A DNA stretch of 38,221 nucleotides, taken from Chara braunii (Eukaryota; Streptophyta; Charophyceae; Charales; Characeae). The DNA lies in NCBI GenBank assembly GCA_003427395.1, contig BFEA01000109.1, positions 2,144,569-2,182,789 of the forward strand, given 5' to 3'. Shown here one piece after another: positions 9,618-19,440 of this stretch. The notes below the pieces were generated by a model that saw only the letters and a program-made list of their open reading frames with translations, made no database searches and was not told the DNA's origin. How positions within the stretch are numbered: position 1 is the stretch's first letter; the number at the start of each line of letters is the position of its first letter. Made by a program: the position numbers and the translations under genes.

Positions 9618-9768
9618 ACAAACTGGCTTCAGTTGGTACACCACTGAACTGGTGAAATACAGACCTGAGTTTGAACTGCACTGGAAACAGATGAGTAAAA
9701 TACTGCAATTCTGAATGACCTAGGGCCGGCCAAATGATGATATGTCAAGGTCGCAGCCCTTTTATATA
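9618..9768 (+). repeat. tRNA-derived SINE, family A
   Basis: TTCAGTTGGTACACC (A-box region), then CAGACCTGAGTTTGAACTGCA (B box at about 9670-9683), AATTCTGAATGACC, GGGCCGGCC and GATATGTCAAGGTCG occur in the family order. The copy is followed by a short T/A-rich tail. Confidence 0.7.
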
Positions 9769-10669
9769 AAAAAAAGATAAGTCACTTTGAAGTCAACTAT
9801 TCCATATGTGCTGGCGCTTTTGCAATCTTCAGTATGATGTGGTCTGTTACCTGCATGGAGAATACTGTCAGATTAGAATAGCCCAGAGTAGCTCCCGTTG
9901 ATGATAGAGGTTGTGGGAGCAGATGGTGGCAGTGAACCCACTTAGGATGGAAACTGGAGTTACTCTGGGGGATGCTATAAAATGCCTCGACATCCAGTTG
10001 ATGATAGAGCATCATAGAGGTATGCGGAGCGGATGGTGAGGCTAGGATCTCTCTTTAAAAAACAGGAAAAACTAGGGTTCGTCTATGGGACTTGTAGTGG
10101 CATGCTTACCCCTAGCGCTCGAAGTGCCTGGTATGAATTGGCTCTAGTGCTTCAATCAGGGCTGGGGGGGGAGGTGAGAACCTGCTTAGTCCTGATGCCT
10201 ATAACCGCTGTCCGGTCAAACATCACTAGAATGGGTGATGATCCTGGGTATAGTCAGGTAGGACCTTGGGAGCAGAATGCGCCGGGGATCGTGATGATGA
10301 GTAAGGGTGGGAGGGTGTCTCATAGGGGACCAGTTAGGCAACACATCGGGATGATCAAATGGTCAGGTGCTGGCAGGCTTGTCATATGCCTAGCAGCCAG
10401 CCTTTACAACAACCTGGACTTCAAAAAAAAAAAAAAGAAGAAGGAACATGTCTGGTCTAGATTATTGTTAAAAAAAAAAAAAAAAAAAGATTGCAGTGGT
10501 CCAGCAATGTGGACCTCTGAAAATTAGCCAACGCTTCAACATTGTAGATTGCACTGCATCGTGGATGGTAGATTAAACTGCATCCTTTTTTTTTTTCTTC
10601 TTCTTCTTTTCTTTGACAAAGGGCCAAAAAAAAAAAAAAAAAAAAGGATTGCACCGCATCCTATGGACC
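9769..10669. other. Intron 2 DNA flanking the LTR element, no gene seen; homopolymer tracts
   Basis: Short open frames are present without domains. 10421-10440, 10469-10489, 10585-10600 and 10626-10645 are A or T homopolymers. The motif 'ttgca(c)tgcatc(c)' recurs three times between 10490 and 10662. The last bases GACC (10666-10669) are the target duplication of the LTR element. Confidence 0.45.
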
Positions 10670-11896
10670 TGCAATAACCCATATAGTATGCCTCGTGGAA
10701 ACAGAGGGCCTCGCCAGGCCACACCCAGACCCAGGCCAAAACGAGGGAAAAGACCCCAGGAAAAGATTCAGGGCCTGGACGAGGCAAAGTTGACAAAAGT
10801 CAACTGTCGGAAATTCCAACAGTCAATGTCAAAGTGTACCCAGCCCAGGCCGCCGGTCGGACACACACATTTGTTTGTATGTAGGTACCCAGACAGCATC
10901 AGGTCTAAGGGGAAAGTCTGCAACTGTACAATCCAGGCCCTCGGCTGTGAGTCAATCTGGACGACTGTGGGAAATACAACCGAGGCCAGACAACCTCGAC
11001 AAATGCTACTTAAGGCTGGCCTCGAGTTGGTCAAGCATTCAGTCTTGCTATGCTGCTTGAACGCTGGCTTGACTTTGACTGCGCTGGCGAAGTGCTGGCT
11101 CGACGCTGGCTGTACGCTAGCACTGCGGACGACGACAGGGACTGTGGCGACATGCTGGCGTGTTCTGCATTGTGCGCCAGGCATGCTGATGTGGCGCTGC
11201 CTCTGGTCTATATGGCGCTGCCTCTGGTCTACATTGCATGCTGATGAGGCGCTACCTCTGATCTATGTGGTGCTGCCTCTGGTCTACATTGCATGCCGAT
11301 GTGGCGCTACATCTGGTCTATGTGGCACTGCCTCTGGTCTACATTGCATGCTGATGTGGCACCACCCCTGGACTACATTGCATGTTGATGCAGCACCTGC
11401 CACTAGTCTACATTGCTGATGTGGCGCATGCCACCTGTCTTGACTGGTGACTTGGCATTGTCCACGCTGTTTACATTAGGTGACTGGTTGCGAGAAGGAG
11501 GAAGATCGGGACCTGTGGAAGATTGGGATCGGGTACTCACCTGAGGTTGACGTCGTCATTTAATCTGCTGTGTCTTCATGGTCTTCATAAGATAAGAGTG
11601 CCACGTGGCACTACTGTGTGATCAGGATTATTATACTTGTTATCATATTTTGGTTGTTGATGTGCAAAGGGAAGAAGCCCGGAGAAGGAGTGGGGTCTTG
11701 ATGGGATTACTCTTGTGTGATCTTTGATCATCTCTTCAACCTTCTCCTCTGTCTAATCCCCCTCCACTCTCCTCGTCTAATGGTAATGAGATACTGTTTG
11801 GGATATCACTTCACGTTTATTGGAGACTTTGCTGCAGATATTGACTCTACTGGTATTTGAAGATTGGTGAGCATCTGCCAGACTGGGTTCATTACA
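10670..11896 (+). repeat. 5' LTR of element A
   Basis: 1,227 bp, starting TGCAATAACCC and ending TTCATTACA. It matches 19440-20636 along its length, with substitutions and small indels. One example is about 33 bp at 11120-11152 (the GACGACGACAGGG stretch) that is absent from the 3' LTR. It contains an array of TGATGTGGCGCTGCCTCTGG units at about 11186-11430. Confidence 0.93.
11186..11430 (+). repeat. Tandem array of GCTGATGTGGCGC-type units within the LTR
   Basis: GCATGCTGATGTGGCGCTRCCTCTGGTCTA-like units recur about every 30-60 bp: near 11184, 11238, 11295, 11349, 11383 and 11414. Equivalent arrays are in the 3' LTR (19921-20165) and, reversed, in element B (23420-23625). Confidence 0.75.
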
Positions 11897-11899
11897 ATT

Positions 11900-11911
11900 T
11901 GGTATCAGAGC
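11900..11911 (+). promoter_or_regulatory. Primer binding site for initiator tRNA-Met
   Basis: TGGTATCAGAGC directly follows the 5' LTR after ATT. It is the classic complement of the plant tRNA-iMet 3' end used to prime minus-strand DNA synthesis, and it fixes the LTR border and the element's orientation. Confidence 0.93.
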
Positions 11912-12002
11912 TTACTTCTTCAATGCAATCTGCTGTCTGCTGTCAGGTGCTGACGTGGCACCCAGGTAAGTGGGAAGTGCCGCATGTGCAAAACGAAACG
12001 CG

Positions 12003-13205
12003 TTTATTAAACCACCAGTACCCCCGAAGCAGTCTTCCCAAACCTTGTTGTTGGCAAGCTACCGAACCTCTTCGTCTTATGGGAATGCAGCTTGCAAGTG
12101 GTCGTGATATAGGGCTGACCGGTCCTTCAATGCTGGCGCCCGGTACTTCTGTGCTGGTTATTTCGTTTTTTTTCCCTCCCTTGTTTTTTTTTTTTTTTTT
12201 TTTCCTTCTTCCTTTTTCTGTCCTACGTTTTCTTTTTCCCCATAGGGTGGCTGCTCCTGCCAGAGGAGCAGGCGAAGGCACGGATGGCGGACTCGTAGTC
12301 AGAGAGCCGTAAATGGCTCTATTGCCAGAAGTCATCATTCTTCAGCAGGGCCATGTTGATCTTCTCTGTATCCTTCCATGTTCCAGTGTAAAATTCATTC
12401 CCATTTTCGTAATCTGGACAAGAGTTCACCGTGGGCCATTGCAAATCTCGTAGGATGAACGCTCCAACACTTTGCACTGTCAGCAGCAACCGCAAAAGAC
12501 AAATCGTGGCAGTGGATCTTTCTTTTTTTTGGACAATTTCTCAATTTAAAAAAAAAAACAAAAAAAAAAAACAAAAGGGCCACGAAGCTTTAGTATGGGC
12601 CTCGCTCCAACATGCACAAAAGACAAAAATCATAGCAGTGTATCTTTCCGTGTTCTAGCGGAAGATTCACTCTCGTTTTGCACATGTAGAGAGTAATGGA
12701 GCGTGGCCCTGTATTTCCATGTCCCAAGAGAATCTGACGGCGTAGGATGAGGCGTCAGCACAGCGCTGTGGGCCTCGCTGCATTGCTCTCGACATGCACA
12801 AAAGACAAAAATCTTGGGGTTGTATCTTTCCATAATCTAGCGGAAGATTCACTCTCGTTTTGCACATTTCGAGAGTAGTGCAGCGAGGCCATGTATCTGT
12901 TTTTTTTTTTTTTTTCTTTCTTTTTTTGTACACTGAGTGAGTGTCTCTGTTTCCAGAACTTGCGCCGCTCCGAGAGGAACAGCCCCCCGCTCGCGCCATT
13001 TTCAGAGGGAGAATTTTTTTTTCATTTTCTCACTTTTTTTTTTCTTTGTTTTTTTTTTAATTCTCGGGTCACCCGTTTCCATTTTCAAAACGAGCGACCA
13101 CCACACATGTGTCGAGGCTGTACCGAGCCTCTACCAGGCCTGCCCACGTCTTCCATGAATTCGGGAGGCGACAAAAGTTTGGCTGGGCAGGGTACTGGTG
13201 GTTTA
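12003..13205. mobile_element. 1.2-kb non-autonomous TIR element nested in element A
   Basis: The ends are inverted: TTAAACCACCAGTACCC at 12007-12023 and its exact complement at 13190-13206. ACGCG flanks both sides (11998-12002 and 13206-13210). The related element B has an uninterrupted version at this spot (around 22886-22906 on the minus strand), which acts as an empty site and dates the insertion after the A/B split. The inside has no convincing coding sequence. It holds T- and A-rich tracts and a roughly 180-bp tandem repeat. The superfamily is uncertain: a TTAA reading would suggest piggyBac, but the empty site fits a short GC-rich duplication better. Confidence 0.72.
12611..12892 (+). 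repeat. Tandem repeat (period about 182 bp) inside the TIR element
   Basis: Both units start CATGCACAAAAGACAAAAATC and include GCGGAAGATTCACTCTCG and TTTTGCACAT, then GAGAGTARTG. They start at 12611 and 12793. A partial earlier unit is at about 12493 (CAAAAGACAAATCGTGGCAG). Confidence 0.75.
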
Positions 13206-13379
13206 ACGCGCGCAGTAAATACTGCAAGTTTAGACGTTGTAGTATTGCACGTGCGAGCAGCTGTCCCTTGAAGATGAGGAGGTGGCTGCCCTGAAGACTT
13301 ATACCAGCGAGAGCTTCGTTGGCAATAGCCTGAAGTGGCGCTGGTCAAGAGAGATATCAGGACCGCTAATGTGACACAT

Positions 13380-13640
13380 TGTCCTCGTGGCATGATGTGG
13401 TATTGTGGCAGGGCATGGGTGACGTGGCACATACCTGTGTCACTATTGTCTGTTGCTGATGCGCTGACAAGGCATGCCAGTATTGTGTGTTGCATGCATG
13501 CATTGCTGACGTGGCACACCCCTTGTAGATCTACCGGGTCCTTGATGTGCTGACGTGGCAGACTCTTTGAGTTGTTGTGTTGGCATTCCAGGGATGACAT
13601 GTGGCATGCTGCAGAGGGTGAGGTATTGAATTGCATTGTT
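13380..13640 (+). repeat. Array of GCTGACGTGGCA-type motifs in the element A leader
   Basis: TGACGTGGCAC occurs at about 13429-13439, 13508-13518 and 13550-13560, with weaker forms (TGATGTGG, ACATGTGGCATG) between. One more lies at 11951. The matching minus-strand leader of element B (22440-22815) has at least six CCACGTCA or CCACATCA copies. The motif resembles plant bZIP (TGACG / ACGTGGC) sites. A regulatory role is inference. Confidence 0.55.
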
Positions 13641-14001
13641 TCTACAGATGGTCCAGCAGGGGAGATTGGAAGCTAACCATTGACTGTGTTGATTGTGTTG
13701 GCTGACTACTTACCTGTTGTTTGCTCTGTGATTGCTGTGTACTCACGAGTGTGCTGTTGTCTTGAACACACTGGCCGTGGCTGCGGTACCTGTACATTGC
13801 TATAGGACGTCATCACAAAAGAACAAACAGCAAAGTTAGAACATAGAATTAAATTGAGAACTCATTTCTCTTTGTTTGATTGATTCTTGTTGTAAAAGTT
13901 GCGTGTACCGTGCAATTTATTTCTGTCTTTTTGTTTATTTATTGTGCGGTAGATACACGTCATGAAAATGAACTCTTTGGAAATGTCTGCATGCCTCCAT
14001 C

Positions 14002-14709
14002 TTGACGCAGTTCATTCCTTTTCTTTTCTTCCCTATCCCTCTCATAGTCTATGCAAATGAAGAAGGTGGGGATCTTAAGACGCGTGGTCAGATTGACGCA
14101 AGAAGGCAAACGCTAAAAGGCCTTCTTCGGCAATTGCTTGGTGAGATACACGGTGCCGGTCCAGCAGCTGAACAACACATTCACGGACAGTTCAACCTGC
14201 GAGATGCACAGGGTGAACTGGAAGCCGTAAAAACTGGTGTTGAGATGCTGGAAACAGGGCAGCGAGTCGAGGAACTCATTAAACAAGGGTGTAATGCTCT
14301 TGACCGGTTTGTCGTCGAGCAGTTTGAAAGACTGGACCAAAAAGGAAAGGAAGAAGAGAAGAAAGAAGAAAGTGAGGAGAGAAAGGAATTGTCTGTAGAG
14401 ATAATGGAGGAAAATATCAGACAATTAGAGAAATCTCTAGCAGACGAAAGAAGAAAGATAGAAGAATACTGGAGGAGAAAAGAAGAAAAAGAACAGCAAG
14501 AGAAAATGTTAGAAGAGATGAGGGAACGATTTCACTTTGAGGAAGTTGAGACTGATCTCTCAACCGTATTGCAATCTATCATGGTTTACCTTGTTCATCT
14601 TGAGAAGAAGATAGACACTAACACTGTCTCGTTAGAAGCTATAATGAGAATGACGAAAGGTAAGGATAAGTTGAGTGTTAAGGAGGAGACGAAAGGGGAA
14701 GCAGTTTAG
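14002..14709 (+). CDS. Coiled-coil N-terminal Gag-like ORF of element A
   Basis: 235 codons without a stop, the longest open unit in the element. The listed Met and hydrophobic start may be incidental, since similarity to element B begins near 'NEEGG'. The middle is highly charged (KEEEKKEESEERKE) and residues about 110-175 form a predicted coiled coil with E/K/R-rich heptads. The end has 'LEKKIDTNTVSLEA'. Element B encodes the same block on the minus strand at 21243-21578 ('LEKKIDRNTASLET'), so the protein was under coding constraint in the family. It lies just before the capsid-like frame at 14818 and is probably the N-terminal part of Gag. I do not recognise a named domain. Confidence 0.65.
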   Translation: MTQFIPFLFFPIPLIVYANEEGGDLKTRGQIDARRQTLKGLLRQLLGEIHGAGPAAEQHIHGQFNLRDAQGELEAVKTGVEMLETGQRVEELIKQGCNALDRFVVEQFERLDQKGKEEEKKEESEERKELSVEIMEENIRQLEKSLADERRKIEEYWRRKEEKEQQEKMLEEMRERFHFEEVETDLSTVLQSIMVYLVHLEKKIDTNTVSLEAIMRMTKGKDKLSVKEETKGEAV

Positions 14710-14817
14710 GAAACCACCCCAAGATAAACTCTTGAAAGATGCAATGCAGAAGGTGACACCAGAAAAACCCGAAACCTTGAACAAAGAATCTGAGGAACCG
14801 GCAGAGAAAAGGTTAAG

Positions 14818-15423
14818 ATGAAATTGTCGCTCACATATAACAACAAGAAGGATGAAAACTTATTGTTATGGATTCTCAAAATTCAGACTTACTGTAGTAC
14901 CACGCTAGTTGAGCCTGAGAGCCAGGTAGCTTTCTCCACGTCGTGTCTAGGGGGAGTTGCCAAGGACTGGGTATTGTCCGGGGCCAATGTCGCCGACTTC
15001 GAAGATATAGGTAAGTGGGCTAAGACCCTGACGTTGAGACAATTTCTCCAAAAGATTAAGGAGAGATTTCTCGGCAAAACGACGATCGACAAGGCTTTTG
15101 ACGAACTCACCCCAATCAGGCAAAAGCATTGGTCTTCAATCGATGCACTGTCTTGTGAGGTTGATCGTCTTCTGCAGGTACCTGGATTGAACTTGCAAGA
15201 TAACCAAGTATTGTATATCTACTCGTGTGCCTTCCCCGAGCCCATTCGTGGACAGCTCGTGGCAGAGGCAAAGTCTGGAAAGTATAACTATCGGCAGTTT
15301 CGCGATCTCGCCCTCCAACGAGAGCAGATGACCGCTCAAGTAAAAGGTATGTACACTTCGGTAGTCAAATCGGGACCGGTTGGTGGTTACGGCAAGCGGG
15401 TCCTTTGGCGGCAAAAGCGCTAG
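14818..15423 (+). CDS. Gag capsid-like domain of element A
   Basis: 201 codons resembling the retrotransposon Gag (capsid) domain of Ty3/gypsy elements. It starts 'KLSLTYNNKKDENLLLWI', which fits the F.G....W...V start block. Then come 'CLGGVAKDWV', 'FLQKIKERFLG' and 'YIYSCAFPEPIRGQL', in the helix order of that family. It would assemble the particle that packages element RNA. Element B has the same first part on the minus strand, ending at 20969. It is followed after a stop by the zinc-knuckle frame. It is separated from 14002-14709 by a stop at 14707-14709, which may be a decay mutation in one original gag. Confidence 0.75.
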   Translation: MKLSLTYNNKKDENLLLWILKIQTYCSTTLVEPESQVAFSTSCLGGVAKDWVLSGANVADFEDIGKWAKTLTLRQFLQKIKERFLGKTTIDKAFDELTPIRQKHWSSIDALSCEVDRLLQVPGLNLQDNQVLYIYSCAFPEPIRGQLVAEAKSGKYNYRQFRDLALQREQMTAQVKGMYTSVVKSGPVGGYGKRVLWRQKR

Positions 15424-15429
15424 GACCAT

Positions 15430-15730
15430 ATGCTTGTTGTGTTTGACGATGATACCGTAGAGAAGTTACCCCTCGACGAGTCTGAGGGAGGAGGAGGTAA
15501 TGGCGGCAGCGAAGTCCGGGAAGGGAGACGTCGCTGCCGTAATGGCCAACAAGGGAGGTCAGAATCGGTGGAAGAAGAAGAGGAGGCCACGCTCGTTTCC
15601 CGAGCACCCCGAAATTGCGTTCGAAAAACCTTGGGAGAAAATGAACATGACACGTAAGGAATGGCAGTCTAAGATGGACGATCGCCAGTGCCTCAAGTGT
15701 GGCACCGTGGGGCATGTTATAGTCTAGCGC
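15430..15730 (+). pseudogene. Gag nucleocapsid remnant with damaged zinc knuckle
   Basis: The frame 15500-15727 is basic (KKKRRPR) and ends 'CLKCGTVGHVIV' followed by a stop. The CX2CX4HX4C knuckle has its first three ligands, but the last Cys falls after a TAG where the sequence reads CGC. The domain would bind element RNA if intact. Confidence 0.65.
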
Positions 15731-15999
15731 CCGCTTATCAGAAACTCAAAAGTGAGCAGCCAGTAGGAGTAGCATACTGAGTCGAAAGGTTCAGACGAAG
15801 ACAAAGGTAAGGCGCATGCAAACCCTTCTAACCTTTCGACTCTCAAGGCGGAGGATGGCTCTTCTCTTCCGGTCGTCGTTCAAAACACCCTGACACTGTA
15901 CTTTGTTTTGTCTCACTAGACGATTCCCTTGACGAGCTCGGCAATGAACTGATAGCACTATGGAGTTCGTGGGCGAAGAAAGCTAAGTCTAAGGGTGAG

Positions 16000-16320
16000 T
16001 TGATGATTGCAGATATTGAGATTGCGCACAAACGAGTTGGTGCATTGTTAGACCCAGGATCGACACGGTCTTATATCTCAAAGAAGGCAATTCATAAATT
16101 GCATCTGGGAATGAAGGTAAAAGACTTGCCTCGACCTATCACGTCCATATTGGCTAACAAGAGCACGATTATTATCTCTCAATACGTTGATCGTGTTAAA
16201 TGTTATTTCAGGGTTACGGAAGATAAGAAGATTTTACATAAGATATCCTCCTAATAGAAAGAACCTGCCGTTTGATATGATTCTGGGAATAGATTGGCAC
16301 GAGGAAGCCGACCCAGAGGT
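16000..16320 (+). pseudogene. Aspartic protease of element A, active site altered
   Basis: The frame 16000-16254 carries 'ALLDPGSTRSYIS' in place of the usual LLDSGA(T/S)xxFI, so the D-S/T-G triad reads D-P-G (16051-16059). The C-terminal 'ILGIDWHEEADPEV', matching the ILGMDWL motif, follows in another frame near 16275-16318. A stop and frameshift separate the two. The change at the catalytic triad argues against activity. Confidence 0.75.
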
Positions 16321-16338
16321 AAGGTTCAAACATAAATC

Positions 16339-17316
16339 GTGAAACTCAAGGACGAGATGTCCGAACTACGTGTGATTAAATTGTACCATAGGTCTGGCTC
16401 TCACTCCACTCTGTCTTTTTCTTGTATAAGTTACCCAGCCTTCCGTTCGATGGTAGTAAAGAAAAAGTTGGATCAGGAGGTGATGATGGTGCTTGTCAAG
16501 CGAGTTGGTGAGTGTTCCTCATCCTATCCACCTTCTATAAAAAAAAATTTCGATGAATACAAGGACTTGCATACTGAGTCGGCGGGAATCACTGGGCGTG
16601 CTATTAAGCACACGATCGAGATCATTCCCGGAAGCAAGATTCCCAAGGGTCTCATTTACCGAATGTCTCCTAGGGAACTTGAGGGATTGCGTAAGCAGCT
16701 GCAAGAACTTACTGACAAAGGACGGATACGCCTTGGCTCATCCCTTACGGTGCACCTGTCTTATTCGTACACAAAAAGAAAGGTGAACTTCGCCTATGTA
16801 TAGATTATCGTGGGCTAAACTTTGTCACTGTCAAAAAAGCGGAGCCTCTTCCGCGCATTCACGATCTATTGGATCAGTTGCATGGATGCAGGTACTTTAG
16901 CAAGATTGATCTCAAGTAAGGTTACCACCAGATCGAGGTGGCTCCTGAGGATTAACACAAGACGGCATTCCGAACTAGGTATGATCACTACGAGTTCGTG
17001 GTTATGCCTTTCGGTTTGACCAATGCGCCTGCAACCTTCCAAAGAATTGTTTCGTCAATGGCTTGATCAGTTCGTAGTAGTCTGCCTCGATAACATTCTA
17101 GTGTATAGTAAAACACTAGAAAATCACGAAAAACACCTGCAAATGGTCTTGCAGAAGTTGCGCGAGGGCAACTTCAAACTGAATCCAAAAAAGTCTGAGT
17201 TTGCTAAGCCTGAAGTCTTGTACTTAGGGCATATAGTGAACGAGGAAGGACTAAGGCCTGAAGAAAGAAGATTACAGCAATCAGAGATTGAGATTGGTCA
17301 CAACCTAAGACTATAA
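16339..17316 (+). pseudogene. Reverse transcriptase of element A, multiply disrupted
   Basis: 16339-16803 holds the typical start of gypsy RT ('KHTIEIIPGSKIPKGLIYRM', '[15 protein letters not shown]'). A frame change then leads to '[11 protein letters not shown]' (about 16788-16820) and 'YFSKIDLK', which is cut by TAA at 16918-16920. '[13 protein letters not shown]' follows, also in a changed frame. The catalytic YLDD reads CLDN (17083-17094), losing both the Tyr and the second Asp. The frame 17023-17316 continues through 'HLQMVLQKLRE' and 'YLGHIVNEEGL'. Several stops and the lost Asp make it a pseudogene. Gypsy assignment is clear from motif order. Confidence 0.88.
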
Positions 17317-17428
17317 CTGAACTAAGACCTTTCCTAGGACTTGCTAGCTACTATAGGAAGTTCGTCAGGAACTTCTTCTTGATAGCTGCTCCTATGAGAA
17401 GATTACTCGAAGAAAAAAAAAACCTTGG

Positions 17429-17880
17429 TTGTGCGACAAAGATTGTGAGTCATCATTTAGAAAGTCAAAGCATGTTCTGAATCACTACCCTGTCCTAAAA
17501 ATTGTCGACCCTTCTTTTCCTTTCATCGTCACGATTGACGCAAATCAATATGGGATTGGGGTTGTGCTACAGCAAGACGACGGTACAAAATATAGACCTA
17601 TCGAGTTTATGTCCATAAGACTTTCGTTAGAGAAAGTGGTCAACTCCGCATATCAAAGGGAATTGTATACCTTAGTTGTTGCACTAGATATCTGGAAACA
17701 TTACTTGTTAAGCATTTCATTGTCTACTTTGATCATTCTACTTTGAAGTGGATCAAGACGCGACCTAAACTCTCTGACAAGTTGGTAAAATGGTCCTCTT
17801 TCCTTTATACCTTTGACTTTGAGGTGAAAACAATCAAAGGTAAGTCCAACGTGGTTGCGGATGCACTGTCGAGGCGTGCA
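17429..17880 (+). pseudogene. RNase H domain of element A, frameshifted
   Basis: 'FIVTIDANQYGIGVVLQQDD' matches the first Asp motif of gypsy RNase H (usually TDAS). 'YRPIEFMS' and 'VVALDIWKHYLL' follow. A frame change near 17700 leads to 'YFDHSTLKWI' and 'GKSNVVADALSRR', the conserved end of the domain just before integrase. It would degrade the RNA strand during reverse transcription. One frameshift separates the two halves. Confidence 0.83.
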
Positions 17881-18650
17881 TTTTTTTTTGGAAACATTGT
17901 TTCTTATCTCGATGTCGGAAACGAATTGAAAGAACAAATTCGCAAAGGTTACGGGAGTGATCCCATTTGGAGTCCTATCACTGAGACTTTACGAAAGAAC
18001 CCTGAGTTATTTCTGGAATATCGAACGACTGATGGCTTACTCTTCTTTCTAGATAAAACCAAAGAAAGATTGTGTATTCCTCACCAAGAATCAATTAAGA
18101 GTTTAATCATTGACGAATGTTATGATGTGAAAGGTCACTTTGGTTTTAAGAAGACGTATGCCGATGTGCGTGAACGATTTGAATGGAAAGGAATGAAAGA
18201 AGATGTACTAACCTATGTGCGGACTTGTCTTGTCTGTTAGAGGAACAAGCCCTCACATGAAAATCCGATGCAACTACTGAGATCGCTGCCTATTCGAAGT
18301 GAGTCAGGTGAGTCTATATCCATTAACTTTATGAGGCTCACTAAAAGTAAAAATGGCAACAGTCAAGTAATGGTCATCGTGGATAGATTCTCAAAGTATG
18401 CTATATTCATTCCTTTGCCTGTTGAAGCTAGAACCGAATTAGTCATCCAAAAGTTTCAGATGCGATGGGTCACTGAGTATGGATTTCTGAAAACCAGCGT
18501 CTTTGATAAGGGTGTTCGGTTCACTAGTCTACAATGGCAAAAGTTGATAGAAGTCTATGGGACGAGGTTGACAATGTCATCAGGCAGACATCCTGAAACG
18601 AATGGCCAAACTGAGCAAATGAATCGTCTTCGCGAACAACTTTTGTGAAT
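17881..18650 (+). pseudogene. Integrase of element A (H2C2 and DDE core), disrupted
   Basis: The frame from 17743 runs into the integrase zinc-binding region: 'DECYDVKGHFGFKKTYADVR' and then 'TCLVC'. The first His of HHCC is Tyr, and a TAG (18238-18240) follows the last Cys where Gln is usual. The core frame 18268-18648 has 'SISINFM', where the first catalytic Asp of SISMDFI is Asn. It also has 'VIVDRFSKYAIFIPL', 'VFDKGVRFTS' (second Asp kept) and 'HPETNGQTEQMNR' (Glu kept). The enzyme joins element DNA to the chromosome. With the first Asp lost it should be inactive. Confidence 0.85.
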
Positions 18651-18830
18651 GTATGTCCGACCTGATCAAATAGATTGGGATGAGAACTTGCCTAAAATTG
18701 TTAGTGCCTACAAAATAACAGTATACATACTGTTACAGCTAGAACGCCTAACGCACTGCATAAAAGATGGAAGCCTAAGCATCCAATTGACGCATTAACA
18801 AGGGACCAGGTTCAGAGGCTACCCCCAGGA

Positions 18831-19440
18831 ATGCATGAATTCACAGTTTCATATGAAGAAGATATCAAAAAGGTTAAGGAAAATATACAGAAGGCCCAAC
18901 TACAAATGATCGAACACGCTAATAAACGTCGTCGACCTTCACAATTTCAAAAAGGGGATTTTGTCTTGGTTAAGTCTAAAAAGTTTTCCTTAGAAGAAAA
19001 TGTGTCTCAAAAATTGTTACCTGTCTACTACGGCCCCTGGGGAAGTTCTCAAAGTAATTGGAGGTGAAGATGGACCTTCCTACCGCATAGATGTACCTCC
19101 ACACCTAAGGACATACTCTGTCTTCCATGCGTCTAAGCTACTGCCTTATGTAGAAAGTGATAATTTTTTGAATCTGCCATCTATGTTTCCACCCTCTATA
19201 AATAAAGGCTATAAAGTTGAAAGAATATTGGAACATGGGTATTTCTCTACAGGTGGCAAAGGACGACCTCAGAAGCAACACAAGGTAACGTTCAAGTCCC
19301 AACCTTCATCTGAAGCCAGATGGTTTAGTAAGAAAGAACTCTTACCTACTGCTCTTGACATTGTTGCTGCATATGAAATTGGGTTGAGTGAGAATCAATG
19401 TATTTCTGCGATGGAACTCGAAAATTGGGCTGGCAGGGAT
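18831..19440 (+). pseudogene. Integrase C-terminal region with chromodomain-like tail
   Basis: The frame 18831-19067 ('FQKGDFVLVKSK', 'LLPVYYGPW') and the frame from 19000 ('EVLKVIG', 'SYRIDVPPHLRTYSVFHASKLL') together form the SH3-like GPY/F module of chromoviruses. They are split by one base near 19040. Then 'YKVERILEHG', 'HKVTFKSQPSSEARWFSKKEL' and 'DIVAAYE' (about 19208-19378) follow the chromodomain pattern (VExILDHR, LVKWKGYP..ATWEP, LIEDY). The cage Trp of WKGY reads Phe. In chromoviruses this tail can steer integration to marked chromatin. Here the aromatic cage looks incomplete. Confidence 0.75.

Noticed and set aside
12007-13206. Calling the nested TIR element piggyBac because TTAA flanks both ends
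   Set aside because: The empty site in element B has no TTAA, and the comparison fits a short GC-rich duplication outside the TTAA. The superfamily is left open.
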